A DNA stretch of 64,000 nucleotides, from NCBI RefSeq assembly GCF_020382885.2, contig NC_058512.1, positions 12,488,802 to 12,552,801 on the forward strand, given 5' to 3'. A program made the position numbers and the translations under genes. Under the pieces are notes generated by a model. It was not told where the DNA came from, did no database searches, and saw only the letters and a program-made list of their open reading frames with translations. This document shows positions 22,540 through 34,765 of this stretch, piece by piece. Position 1 is the stretch's first letter; the number at the start of each line of letters is the position of its first letter. Source of the DNA: Scatophagus argus (Eukaryota > Chordata > Actinopteri > Scatophagidae).

Positions 22540-25500
22540 CAACCATGACTTTTTTTTCTAACTCTTACATTAGTAAGTAACCATAATAATGCTCTTTTCG
22601 GCAAACAATCTTAATTTTGACATTTGATTTACACATGTAGATTTTAAGAGGGTATGTTTTACCAGCATTACGTGATGCTTAAAATTCAGTTTATCCAGGT
22701 GACTGCTCAGTTTAACACATCCAGTGATAATGTAAGGCCATTTTCCCAGACTTAAAGTCAGACAGATTTGTCACCGTGTTTAATCTCTTTATGTCTGACT
22801 TTGTCTCTGTTGGGAGCTTCTGATTGTTTTCTTCCGCCTTTTATATTTGTGTGTTTATTGTGTATCTTGCTAATGCTTCTGTGCTGACAATGGTTCACCC
22901 TTGTCAAAACTGCTTGTCCGCTAATGCCTGTGTTGTCTCCACCTGTAGTAGTTTAGCTCAGCTGATAGACAACTGAACATACAGCGGCTCTTCTCAAAAT
23001 CACAATGATGGTTTACATCATCCAAAGCTCAGAGTTTAATACTTTGTCCTTGTTAGCCTTGAATAAATGTTTTCACCTATCATATCCTACACCACAGATT
23101 AGCCTGACATCACAGAAGTGCTCCTTTCAGTTTGTGTTCCAGCTTACCATGTTAGTCTGTAGCTGTTTTGTAATCAGATACCAGTTTTGATATAATGCTT
23201 CCGTGTGACATTTTGATTCAACAGAAAAAGATTGCTTTGTTTGCTTCCACCTGACAGTCAAGCTCGATTCAGATGGTCAGGACATTTTTTTTTTTTTATA
23301 TGTGTGTGTTAATTGTACAGCAGAAGTCATGCAAGCTTCTCTAGACTCCGCCTCACAGCAGAGCCTGAGAAAACAAACATGGGCCGTATCGTTGCATATC
23401 ATCATATTACGCTGCTTTAGCTTTGAGCAAACTCACAGTCTGTTGACTCAGACTCTCATGAAAAGTCTGAGAGTACAATAATATGTAATACAGTATAAGT
23501 AGTGTTGTGGAAAGCTATACATACGTGCCTATCCCAGCTGACTACGAGCGAGAGGCGGGGTACACCCTGGACTGGTCGCCAGTCAATCGCAGGGCCAACA
23601 AACAAAGACAGACAACCACACACTCTTACACTCACACCTAGGGGCAATGTAGAGTAGCCAATTAACCTAATGTGCATGTTTTTGGTATTGTGGGAGGAAG
23701 CCGGAGTACCCGGAGAAAACCCACGAACCTGGAACCCTCTTGGTAACAGTGCTAACCACTGCACCACCGTGCCGCCCATGCTGGAAATCAGTAAATAAAA
23801 CTTTAAGCCTTTGTGGTAGTTACGCTGTCATTTTTAAAAACTATAAATAACCAAACAGAAAGCATACCAAGCAAACTGCACACATATTAGTTTAAGAGGT
23901 GTAACCGGTTGCATACTGTTTTTGCTTACTGCCTCACCCAAGACTGCTGCAATTAAATGTTTGATTATGGGTAGGGCGGGGTGTCAAAACTAAGTGCCAC
24001 CAGTCCATTTAGTGACTGCAACAAGCTTTACTCAAATAATGATCTCCATCCTCATCCAGGTCTTTCTTAGAGACCCCAAGGCACTCCCAGACTGGATATG
24101 CAATCCCTCCAGCATCTTCTGGTCTGCTTTGTGGAGTCATCCCCCTCCCCCCTCCAAGCACATTTGAGGCTGCTGGGAATGTCAAGTGTTGGAGTTAGTT
24201 TTGGGGTATCAGGTCATTGATTCTGCTCAAAGTCTTGAACAGAATCTGAAACTGAAATTGAAAAGTCTGATCTAGGGATCACCAGTGTCAGTGGGATCTG
24301 TCCTTTCCTTACAATCAAGGCACTGACACTACTTTTTTATTTTTTTTCCTTAGGCTACACAACAGATGTTTGAACTGTCGCATGTTACACAGACATGTCC
24401 ATCGAGTCAGGCGACCAGCTGAGTCTTGTTCTAACTTGCCTCCTACTCCTTCTCCTCTTCCCATCCCCCCACTACTCTGGTAGACACACCTACTCTATAT
24501 TAGTATAATCCTGAGGGTAAAAATGCGTGAACATGTGTATGTTTAAGTGTAAGTTATATCGTCGTTAGGAAAAGTGAGGGTCCAATTCATGGGTATTTAA
24601 TATTTTTGCACCATTTCTTTGCCTGTGTCATTACTGCATGCTTATTTCATGGGACATTGTCTGAAAGGTGCCGCACAAATTAAGCTCATTTTCCCAGGAA
24701 TGCCAGAGCAATGAGTTTTGTGAGTCAGTATGAGTCAGCAATTAACTGAAGCCATACATTAGTCTGCACTGTCCTAGTAAAATGTAAAGTTGCTACATCA
24801 GTGACAGCTATATGGTGAGTAAGAGTGTTTATACATGACTCAGTAAGAGATAATGCAGAGGGAGGAGGAGGTGATTTCGTGTGAGTGTGTATTTATGGGA
24901 ACAAAACAGGCAGGTATTCACAGGTCTCGGTTTTCTTTCGCTTCCTTCCTTATTGTTGCAGATTCCCTTAGTGCAAGAGGAACTTCAAATTCCTGTAGGA
25001 CCTTTAACACAAACAGTCACAGACACCTGGACGATCCTACTACAAAGAATAAAAAGTGAGTAGATGTTTTTCATTTGTACTTTGTTGCTGTACTCTTTGC
25101 TATCCTATATGCCTGTCCTGTCTTGAAACCAGTGTTGAGCACAACCATATTGTATTGGTAGGAAACCTGAACAACCAGATACTTGAGAAGTAAGATAACT
25201 TTCTACTGTCACCAGCAGCACTTATTTATCGGTTATCAGGCTCCTGTCTCACGTGTCATTGAATTTTCCTAAGAAATATATTCATGGTAAGTTCCGATGA
25301 ATGGTCCTGCATCTTCTAACATGCATTTATTTTGCTAGTATATCCTAAATCAGTCTCTGTATACCTAACTTTGTAGATTATTTTTAAAAATAGTTTCTCA
25401 TATAGAAAAAAATAAAAAAAATCTGATTTTATCTTCAAACAAGATGTGTAATCTTTCAAGTTGTTTCTCACACTGCTGTGTACCTGCAGTTAGGTTGTTA

Positions 25501-26413
25501 CTCACTTTTGGTCATTTGTATATGAAAATTTAAAAGTAAAATATGTTTGAAGGTGAGATGCAACACAGCCCAGCAGCTGACAGCTCCATATTGTATGTTG
25601 GCAGTGGAAATTGTCTGCAAAACTACACAGTCAAGCATTACTATTTACATACAATATCTTGTTTTCTTTCTTTCTTTCTTCCTTTAATTAATGTATACTG
25701 ATAGAAATCTATAAACAGCACTATGTGGTATTAAATATGCATGTTTGGGAATATTAAGATAGACAATCCTCAAATCCCATCAGGTTGGGATGATGTAAAA
25801 TTCAGGCATCCTGTCTTAAATGTTAACTACAATCTTTAAAGCTTGCGATTCTAGCATTTCAATCAGGAACATGAAGGCAGCACAGTCTTTGAGCACAGCA
25901 TGCAATCACTACAGGCAACAAAATGTATGAAAGTTGAAATGCACCAAATAAATTTAAAAAAAAAATCCCATGTGGAAGAATATAGCAATAAAATGTGATG
26001 AATTCCCCATGAGGTAAAAGAGCTTATAAAGTACTGTCCACCAGAAAAATATTTTCCATCAAAAATTGTCCTTGAAATCAGTTTACACAAGTTCAGTCAA
26101 ATCAAGATTGGACAACATAACAAAGGTTCAGCCACTAACACAGATTGAGGGCTCACAGTGTTAGGTCTGACATTAGAGGCTTTTTGCAGCATGTTTGCAA
26201 TGCTTGTTTTTTTTCTCCATGTTGGGTTAAAGGAGGGCAGCTAATACATGCTTCCAGACATGTTTGACTGAGCCACACTTCAACACGTACATTTGAGCTC
26301 TGTGATTGTTTGTCATCTTCCTTCTTGTGTTTCAGGGTGTGGCTTCTTTCCATTCATCTCATCTCTTCTCCATTTGCTCCCTTAATAGCTTGCTTTGTCC
26401 TTTCTTCCTTCAG
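22540..26413. other. Region between the receptor's stop and its second C-terminal cassette
   Basis: About 3.9 kb, AT-rich, holding one dispersed repeat on the - strand (about 23525-23780) and a weak candidate exon at 24962-25055 (see findings). No gene is otherwise supported. Confidence 0.55.
23525..23780 (-). repeat. Dispersed retroposon common in teleosts
   Basis: On the - strand it starts GGGCGGCACGGTGGTGCAG (complement of 23762-23780). It contains the stretches for the cell-header sequence ending GGAGGAAGCCGG and for GACTGGCGACCAGTCCAG. It runs to CAGCTGGGATAGGC. These are hallmarks of a very abundant teleost short element, from memory; the family name is not certain. The TGGATGG tail is missing from this copy. 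Confidence 0.7.
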
Positions 26414-27511
26414 CTCCCTCCTCTGTGATGTCAACCCCTGTCCCTTCTCCTCAACCAAGAGGCATCGACTACAGCCTTCCCACCTGTGGAGAGACTAAGT
26501 GCAATAGCCACGGGGTCTGCGTGGCACCTCCTGGTGGTGGCACTGATTTGGTGTGTGACTGTGTCCTTGGCTACCGGGGACAACACTGTGAGGACACTGT
26601 CAACGGGGCCCTAAGCCTGCCACTGACCCTGAGTGTGTTGGCCGTCATCTTCGGCCTGCTGATTATGGCTTTCATCTTTGCCAAATTGAGGCAGAAACAA
26701 AAGAAGAGCCAGAGGTACTGAAGAACTCAGTGGTGTCCTTCTTGAACAACAATTGCTTTCAACAGAAAAGCTTTTCCATGCTTTGCTTTCTGTTCAAGAG
26801 TGCGATGAGAAGAATGACATCAATCTCATCTGTGCATTAAAAAACAGAGCTGGATATGGTTAACTTAGCTTAGCATAATGACTAAAAGTAGAGGGAAACT
26901 GTTAGATGAACTGAAATTTTGCTAAGAAATAAGTGCACTATATAGTGTATAGTACTGGGGCAACTAACTATTACGCCAACAAGGAATGACATCACATTCT
27001 GAATACATAGATAGCTTTGCAGCAATAGCAAATTCCACTCTACTGGTAGGGATTTCCATGAGATTTTTAAATATTTCTGTAGGAATATTTGCACATTCAG
27101 GCAGTAGAGCAGTTCATCCCAAAGGTGTTTGCAAGCATAGCATTGTCCAAAATGTCTTGGTATGCTGAAACATTAGATTTCCCTTCACTGGAGTAAGTAA
27201 GACACCTAGCCCATCTCCTGAAAAACAGTCCCGTAAAAAGATGTGTCTGGATACTTTTGTCTGTATAGTGTATATATGTTGTATTTGTTTTGAATTGTTC
27301 ACTTATTTGGTCAAAATTGTAACTGAAAATTCTGAACAAAACTGCCTGAAGTGGATGCTTATAGTTTTAGATTGTGCATTTGCCTGTTTGGCAGAACACC
27401 AGTTATATCAACATGAGATCAGAGTATGTTAACAAATTATTTGTGTGTGTTTTGTTTGTTGTCAACAGGAGACAGCAAACTGAAAAAAATGGCTGCAATA
27501 TTGCGGTGTAA
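26414..27511 (+). CDS. Second copy of the receptor C-terminus: EGF, membrane span, tail
   Basis: Exon A at 26414-26714 encodes a Ser/Pro linker, an intact six-cysteine EGF domain (CGETKCNSHGVC to HCED), a membrane helix (LTLSVLAVIFGLLIMAFIFAK) and a basic stretch. It is homologous to exon 41: same phases (1 in, 2 out), same FIFAK end, same AG|GTACTG donor. Exon B from 27469 follows an acceptor like that of exon 42 (TCAACAG|GAGA). It reads 14 codons to a stop at 27509-27511, giving a basic tail ending NGCNIAV. The frame is intact throughout. It may be an alternative 3' end reached from exon 39 or 40, or a partial tandem duplicate; no complete second gene lies upstream. Function is inferred only from homology to the first cassette. 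Confidence 0.6.
26935..27277. mobile_element. Tc1/mariner-like DNA transposon remnant
   Basis: The segment includes GCAGTTCATCCCAAAGGTGT, ATTGTCCAAAATGTCTTGGT and CCCATCTCCTGAAAAACAG. These resemble internal parts of a fish Tc1/mariner-type element I recall. The ends carry CACTATATAGTGTATAG and TCTGTATAGTGTATATAT. It is too short to code for a transposase, so it is a deleted, non-autonomous copy. It sits in the intron between exons A and B of the second C-terminal cassette. Confidence 0.55.
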
Positions 27512-27539
27512 TGAGGATAAATCTCCATTATATCAGAGG

Positions 27540-30500
27540 TAGGCATCTGGCCATTTGATATTTATTGGGAAATGCTTTCAATTTTGAGAAAGTGTGTTAC
27601 CTGAGAATCAAGTTTGACAAAATAAAACATATGTAAAGGTATTAGAATTTAATATTGATACTAAACCATTTGATGTAAAAATGACTACACTCACAATGAA
27701 GTATGTACTCATGGCAAAAGTGTACCATACTTGAAGGTACCCTGTGAAGTTTTTATTACCTAAAAAGTTTTTCACTAAAATGTATTGTGTGTAATCTTCA
27801 GATCTAAACATGTTGAACTGCATTTCCATCATCAATCGACATCTATTTTTTATATATATTTTAATTCCTCCACATCCATGTTTGATTGCTAACAGTCTTC
27901 ACTACCTTTGTTTATACATGACTAGATTTGTTGGTGCGTTACTGCCACCAACTGTGTAGAGGCAGGATGTGAAATGTACACAAGTAATCATAACACAAAA
28001 AAGGGAAAAAACAAACAAAACAGGACTCCATAAGTGCTCCATAGCACTACTAGTGGCCAAAAGCGCCATAGGATACCTTTAACACACCAACAACATGTTA
28101 CATGTGTCTTCATGTGGATGCCAGAAACTTTTCTGCCACTATAACTGAGATCCCAAAAATAATAAATAATCACTTTCTTCCCCTCCTTCAGGTCAACCAT
28201 GACACTGTGACCAGTGGCAATATTGTGCTTCCGTCAGCATCCTTCTGCAGCAGCCTTACAATTACACATTTTCTTTAATTTGTGCGTGTGTGTGTATTTT
28301 AAAGTATATCTCCAAACACGTGACTCATTAAAAGCAAATATTATGCAAGGAGATCACAGATGAGATCGAGACAAGTAAGGGATGTTTACAGGCATGAGTG
28401 TAACACTGGCCTTTCATTGAGCCGTGTTTGAAGCATTGAGGTTTTACGTGAAGAACACAGCAGGAAGCTGTTGACTTGTTTCAAGCTGTTGACATAATGC
28501 ATTATTGCTGTTCAGCAACTCTACATCAGCATCCATTTAGGTAGAAAGTTTATGAAATATGTATTTTTCATAGAAAATATAAAATAATTGAAAAACATCA
28601 GTTTGAGAAAGAAATTTTGTCACTAACATAATTTACATGTAGCACAATCAAAACCCTGTGGATAATGTGCACTATCATTATCCATGAACAGCCACACATT
28701 CTGAACATGATGTAATCCAACTCCAATTCACAGATGTTTTCTGTTTGTTTGCTTTTAGATTGATTGTTTTATTTATAGAATTATATAGAAAAATATTGTG
28801 GCTGAAAGAAAATTAACACCATTGCTTTTTAAAGCTGGTGCAACCACTTTTATGTTGTGGGCATTTTGACTGTCCGCACATTGACTGACTTTTTAATAGT
28901 AATTACTGTCTTTGGTGGACCAGTGGCTTCCTTTAAATACATAGAAAGCCGAGCTGACTGTTATAGTGATAGTGAAAAACTGTGAGTGCTGTGATTATAT
29001 GCGTAACACTGAGGGAGCAAGAGGAAGAACTTCAGGTTTTTCCTCATAGTAATCCATGTCATACAGGGTAAACCAGGAACCAGACTTGATTGGTTATGAA
29101 GAAATGCATGCTTTTAATCAGTTGTGGTCACTGAGATTTTTGTACTTTGTGTACTGCATTATCATACCATCACTTTTGCATTTTTTGCTTTCAGCCTCTT
29201 GCGAGATGCCTGTTGCGTTTATTTGTTTCGGAAGACTCAGGTTTGCTCCCAGCTGAAAAAAAAAAAAGGAAAAAGGGGTCTTCAGTTTGTTGAGTAACCT
29301 GCAAACTGAGATTTGAGATCTGTTTCCCTGAGCATTGAGAATAAGCAAGGTCAGAAGCTTTGCAAAGTCAGTTGTGTCTGCAGATTTCCTCTCACTTTAT
29401 CTCAGTGTCCACTTTGTTTCATGCTTGCTGTGTCTATGTGCTTTCACAGTAAATCATGTGCTGCCTAATTGTCAACTTGCAGACTGCCGTCTTAGTGGTC
29501 CTCCTACATGATGTGCTCTTACTGATGAATCAAGTCTTAGGAGCATTGCCAGTGTTAAGTGCTTTTTTTGTGCTCTTTTTTAAATGTCTGTTTCTTTAGT
29601 ACATTGACTGAATAACTACGCTTTATATGTTTTGTTGTAATTCATGATTCTCAAAAGCATTAGCAAGATGCATAAAAGTTTCTATAATCTCATCTTCCTC
29701 TCTGTTTTTGTCTTTCCACAGTAATTCATTTATCATGTGTTGAATCACTGAGTGTGTCGGGGTTAATGAGTTTTGGAAATATACAGCTGTTTTTTTTTTA
29801 GATAGTGAGAAAAGTATTGCTCACCGTCAAGAGAGCTCTTCAAGGCCTGTTCTGCATTTGCAAAGCAAGTTTGGTTATAAAGGTAATACTTAAAAAGAAA
29901 AGAAATAATAAAGTACATAGCAGTGGTTGCTAGTAAATAGCATGCAGCAGCAATCTTATTAACAAAGGTGACTAAATAAACACTACAAGCTATCAGGCTG
30001 ACAGTTACATCAGCCTGGCTTACAGCTTAAACAATACCGTGCCAAACATGGATGACAGAAAAGGAATTTAAAAATGAAGCAAAACAGGATCTGGAAAGGC
30101 GTGCACATATATTTTAGTTTTGGGTGCTTGAAATAGCTCGTTCTGAGGGGATAAAAAAGACTTACACATTTTTCTCTCAAGACTAGTGATGGTCATTAGT
30201 GGGAAAAATAAAAAACCTTTACTGGAATTAAAAAACACTGTTTAAAATGAGAAATGCCTTTACTTCACCTTTTATATTATAAGACAACAACTTTACTGCA
30301 CTTACGCTTTTTTGTTTTCACCAGCTTTCAAATAAAAAGTACAGACACTCATTGACTCGAAGCTTTGTTTCTTATGGTCTACATGACAGGAAAGATTTTA
30401 AAGGCTGTCACTAGAAAAGTAAAGATTTTCCCCTTTTGTTCTAGCATGAATTATTTGCAGCTCTTTTGGATGTTACATGAGAGACAAGGCTCTTTCCCTT

Positions 30501-31980
30501 TAAACACAATGCCAAACCATTAAGTTGTTCTTACAAGCTGCTTTAAGGTGTCAGTGTGTATTAACACTTAAAACAGGCAGCTGTCTGTGTGTGATGTGTG
30601 TAAACTAAAACATGTATCGTTGTCTGTGTAACTTGTGGGATTAAGTTACACGGACAGCATCGGCTTCAGTGTTAACTAAGCTCAACAGGAACTGAAAGGC
30701 TTATCTGCAGTAGTACAGGCTAACTAGTCTTTTTAATGCTGGCAAATAAATGAAAAAGCTTACTTTACAAACAGAGAAATGGGCACTTAGAGGGTAAAAC
30801 GATAATGGTTGCATTATGGGAAATGTAGGAGCCAGCACTTCAGGAGCTTGAAACAACACAGAAACTAAAGGTCAGCTTATGTCAGCCCTCATTCGCACAT
30901 TGTTTTAAATTCATCTTTTGTAAGTCTACCAACTTTTCAGTGTAATACTAAATTCAAGCATCACGCCCGAATATATTATGTTTTCCAGTGCTGGTAACAT
31001 TTATCATTACATTTATCATTCCAAACCACTCATTGTGCCACACTCATCTATCGTCACCCAATCTGTCTTGTATAGTCATTGTTTGAGTCAGCTTATTATA
31101 ATAAAAGAAAACATTGCACTTGTCTCAAAGTAAATCTCAGAACCAACTACAGAACCACTATCGCTCTCAAACATGCTCCTGTATTTACCTGTAGAGGTGG
31201 TAACACACTGTTGTCACAATCGACTGTCATTATTGTTGTGTTGTCATAATGTTAAGTGAACTATTTCTTGAGTTGTTTCAACACAAGTACAGTAACGCTA
31301 TGTCTACTTGAAGAGTAGACGTATAAAAGCACAAAAACTGCTAACGTTTGCTTTAACTCAGTTGTTGTTGGCTGCAGAATTCAACAGGTCCTGCTGCTTT
31401 GTGGCAGGCCAGTTTAACTACAGAGGGCTTACCAGGAGCCATAGAGGGACAATTGTTCACTACAGTGCAGCCTTGTTTGTGATGTTAGGCCACTTTGAAC
31501 AGAGGAGGTAATGTTGTCAGACAAGATACGTAAAGAAACCAACCTCTCAGACTGGTCAGGCTACATTTTCTGTATACTTATGACTGAGCGGGCAGGGTGG
31601 CAAAGAAAGAAAAATAACTCTAAAACATAGTCTGTCAGTATGTGTTTAGTGTCCATAACAACTTCTGTCCTTTTCTGTCTGTCTGTGACACAGCTGAAAG
31701 CCATCACTATGAATAGCTGATGGAATATGCATTACTTTGCTTCTGTAAAATGTTAGATTCACTTTTCTGATGCATTACACACACATGACATTTTTTAGGT
31801 GTTGCACAAGATTCATCAGACACATTTGATAATATCAGAATATGGTTGTGAGCTGACTTTCCCTGCCGCACAGCCGAATAAGCCTCCATCAGTCTGCAGT
31901 CTTTTTTTTTTGTTTTTTTGCTTCACTCCTGCTCTTCACAAACATGTCGAACTTATGACAACACATTTAACCCCACTGCG
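27540..31980. other. Intergenic region, no gene supported
   Basis: About 4.4 kb of AT-rich sequence. Only short open frames are present and none has recognisable homology. A possible third exon of the second C-terminal cassette starts at 28192, after CCCCTCCTTCAG, but it is weak. No RNA gene was recognised. Confidence 0.55.
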
Positions 31981-32988
31981 CTGACATGATTTTTACACCA
32001 GCCAAGCAAAACAAAAAGAGTAAAGATGAAGAAAGGAACTCGACCATCTGTTTTTAGAAAACACAATGCACATTTAATACACAGCACTTGTATCACAGAG
32101 CATTTAGAACAACGTTGATCCTCAGGATGCTTTTTTTTTTTCAACAGGTGGCCCATTGTCTTACAGGGTTGGTTATAATCGTAAAGTGCATAAAAATACA
32201 GTATTCGCACAAAAATGGAGGAAAAAAAATTGGGCAGTTTACACAGAAAAAAAAAATGCAAATGCTTCCTTAAACATGACTATTTACAAATGGAGTTCAG
32301 CATCAGCAGAATGTGAAAGACAGCCACTTTAAATTTCAACTCGGTATCAATTTTCTTCAAAACAAAGTAGGTTTTCTCTCTATCTTTCACTGTTACAATA
32401 ATACAGAATGCCTTCACCTTCCATAACTGCTTCATGTATAGGCATCTGGTGTATTATCATAATGTCAGCGTTAATAATAACCCAACTGAGCCCATAAGAA
32501 GTCTCATTTACAGTCACATCAAACTTCAGCCATGGATCTGTCACTTTTTTCACACTATCATAGATGTCTGAAGAATCACTTCACTAATGATGAAACACTC
32601 TCTTACTCAATTGGCCTTTAAAGCTGCTTCACTTAACTGTGAATTTGCAGTAATTTCCCAATTTTTAAGTCAGCCTGTTTGTTCTCTGAGTACGACTGAA
32701 ATATTTCCACAGTGTTACTTTATGGCCTCATAATAATTCTACATCACTCAGCAATTAGTGTGTGGTCACTTTAAAGTACTCATGTTAAGTTCTCCAGAAT
32801 ATTACATATGGGTACACTTTGACTGACAGTGGACTAGATTTGTGATGTTATGAAGTCACTGTCTAATTACCATGGGTTCTTCTTAGAATATTTTCCACCC
32901 TCAGCCCCTTTTACAAATGTCCATCTTGAAGTTGTTTCCCTCTCCTTTGGGGTGTTTAGTGCGTCTCCAGATGTGGGTTACCTGCGCC
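31981..32988 (-). other. cldn23: Probable 3' UTR of cldn23
   Basis: About 1 kb downstream of the claudin stop on the - strand, with no coding frame. A minus-strand ATTAAA (plus-strand TTTAAT near 32073) is a plausible polyadenylation signal, which would give a UTR of about 0.9 kb. The extent is inferred, not seen. Confidence 0.35.
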
Positions 32989-33816
32989 TCATAAGTCGGC
33001 ATCGTAGGGTCTGCCGCTGTAGGAGGTGTTGACTGACCGGGCGGGGCTCTTTGCCCTGGGGAAGGACACATCTTCATCCATGGAGTCCTTGGAGTACGGC
33101 ACGCTGCTGCTGGCGCTGCTCCTGGAACGGTTCAGGTTTGGGACTTCAACTCGTCTCGGCGGCGGCTTCTGGTGGCTGAACCGGGTGCCCATGACCTCCT
33201 CAACCCGTCTCTCCCCTCTGTTCTTACCTCCGCAGCAACGGCAGATCCCGATGAACATCACGAAGCCGCCCAGGACTTCGAATATCCCTCCGATGTAGCC
33301 CAGAACGATGCTGTAGCCGACTTCCACATCTGCGAGCGGGCTCACCGAGGAGATTTCTCGGTGGATGTGGGTGTACCAGGCGATGGGTATGATGGTCATG
33401 ACGCCCGAGAGGAAGATCAGCAGTCCGCCCAGGCCGGCCACTGTCCAGTTAGGCCTATCTTTCCAGCAGCGAACACCCGGGATGGCCACGGCCAGCCCGA
33501 GAAGAGTCACGATTAGGGAGGCCACCATCAACCCCTGGGCGACCCTGATGATCTGGTTGCTGAAATACGTGGTGTCCTCGAGGTTGCACTCATCTCTCGA
33601 GCTGGTTGAAGTGGCCCTGCAGATGTCCCATATGCCTTGCTGGATGAACTGGTCGGACGGAGTGTTGGGGATGTTGTGGATGGTCCTCCAGTTTGGGGCC
33701 ACGGTGGCGGTCAGGTCCAGGATCCAGCCACAGGGAGCCAAAACCATCCCGAAGATCAGGATGCCCGGTGTGCGGAGGGACAACCGGATCCACTCGTCCG
33801 CTGATCGCCCCGGCAT
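32989..33816 (-). CDS. cldn23: Claudin-23, intronless, complete
   Basis: A four-span tight-junction protein of 275 residues. I chose the ATG at 33816. The open frame extends 49 codons upstream, but that part has no claudin homology, whereas MPGRSADEW runs directly into the first membrane helix. The first extracellular loop has the claudin signature: W43, G61-I-W63, C66 and C77. Helices lie roughly at residues 18-38, 92-112, 126-146 and 171-193. The stretch RTPGILIFGMVLAPCGW and the end in DADL (a PDZ-type C-terminus) match claudin-23, as I recall human CLDN23 ending in DSDL. The single exon also fits this claudin. The long C-terminal tail is Ser/Arg-rich. In tight junctions claudins set paracellular permeability; which ions claudin-23 affects cannot be read here. 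Fish can have two cldn23 paralogues, and I cannot tell which this is. Confidence 0.9.
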   Translation of the reverse strand: MPGRSADEWIRLSLRTPGILIFGMVLAPCGWILDLTATVAPNWRTIHNIPNTPSDQFIQQGIWDICRATSTSSRDECNLEDTTYFSNQIIRVAQGLMVASLIVTLLGLAVAIPGVRCWKDRPNWTVAGLGGLLIFLSGVMTIIPIAWYTHIHREISSVSPLADVEVGYSIVLGYIGGIFEVLGGFVMFIGICRCCGGKNRGERRVEEVMGTRFSHQKPPPRRVEVPNLNRSRSSASSSVPYSKDSMDEDVSFPRAKSPARSVNTSYSGRPYDADL

Positions 33817-34157
33817 GGTGCTGCTGTTGTTGATGTGTATGCTGCTTACTTCCAAACTCGCTAGTGAGTTTTGACAGCAACAGCTGGTCTTAAAAAACAA
33901 GTCTGACTGAAACCTGGCGGTGGGCGGAGCTTTAGCCTCACCTGTCTGCCTCACAGTCCCCAAATAGGACAGGTGTGGCGCGCCGTGCGCAGCCAGACGC
34001 GCAGCTCGATATCGTCTTCTGAAGCAGCAAAAACGAGGAGATGAGAGTTTCGGCGAAGGTTTTTATCATGCAAATATGTGTGATAAAGAACAAGAAAAAG
34101 ATCTGCATGTTTAGTCCCAGGAGAGGGACGCGCCTTGTCTGCGGGCTCACGTTTCTG

Positions 34158-34167
34158 TATTTATACC
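34158..34167 (-). promoter_or_regulatory. cldn23: TATA box candidate of cldn23
   Basis: On the - strand the sequence reads GGTATAAATA, about 340 bp upstream of the claudin ATG. A start site about 30 bp downstream would give an unspliced 5' UTR of about 310 nt. The GC-rich sequence between 33960 and 34020 fits a promoter-proximal region. Use is inferred. Confidence 0.4.
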
Positions 34168-34539
34168 CATTTGTCACTTCACCCAAATTGTCGTGGTTCC
34201 TTGAACTTGATGTCTACAATGAAAGATTTTAATAGCCAAATACCGTTTTAATAACTTAGTTAAAAAGGATAAAGGATAAAAGACTTCAGTGAAACGAACT
34301 CTGTGTGCATGGACTAGCATGTAATCAAACAAAATACATGATTAGTAGTAGCAGTTTTCCCACTGATGAGCCGTGGCGTGTGGGACTATTAACAATGTGG
34401 TGAGGGGTGGGGTGCAATTAATAAAACAGCAATGGGACTTTTTAGAAATATCACACTTGAAGGCATGTGTGTGATTCCCTTTACAGTGTATTAAATATGA
34501 CTTAATAGTAATACACCTACAAGTGCAATACGGACTTCT

Positions 34540-34765
34540 CTCCTGGACTACCTCACACTAGCACACACTTGCACATGCATATTTATGCTGCACATGCTAA
34601 AACTGGCTTCTTTATTTATTTATTTCTTTTCTCAGAATGTTTTTTTTTCTTTTTATATATATATATATATTCTACCTATTGCTCCTGGGACCTGAGTCCT
34701 AATTTCATACCATAAGCGTGTAAATGTGAGCTGGTATGACAATAAAAGTTCCTTGATCCTTGATA
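34540..34765 (+). repeat. Probable retroposon 3' end
   Basis: The sequence has a TTTATTTATTTATTT run, then TATATATATATATAT. It ends ATGACAATAAAAGTTCCTTG followed by ATCCTTGAT. The form 'gacaataaaGTTCCTTGAtccttgat' with a short repeated end is typical of fish LINE 3' ends as I recall them. The 5' limit is uncertain and no reverse transcriptase is present. Confidence 0.45.

Noticed and set aside
33365-33874. 169-codon frame antisense to cldn23
   Set aside because: It lies entirely over the claudin coding sequence on the other strand, with no recognisable domain. It is a GC-content shadow.
33817-33963. Upstream in-frame Met extending the claudin by 49 residues
   Set aside because: The extension has no claudin features, contains a CCC run, and would put a polar segment before the first helix. 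The ATG at 33816 gives the normal claudin layout.
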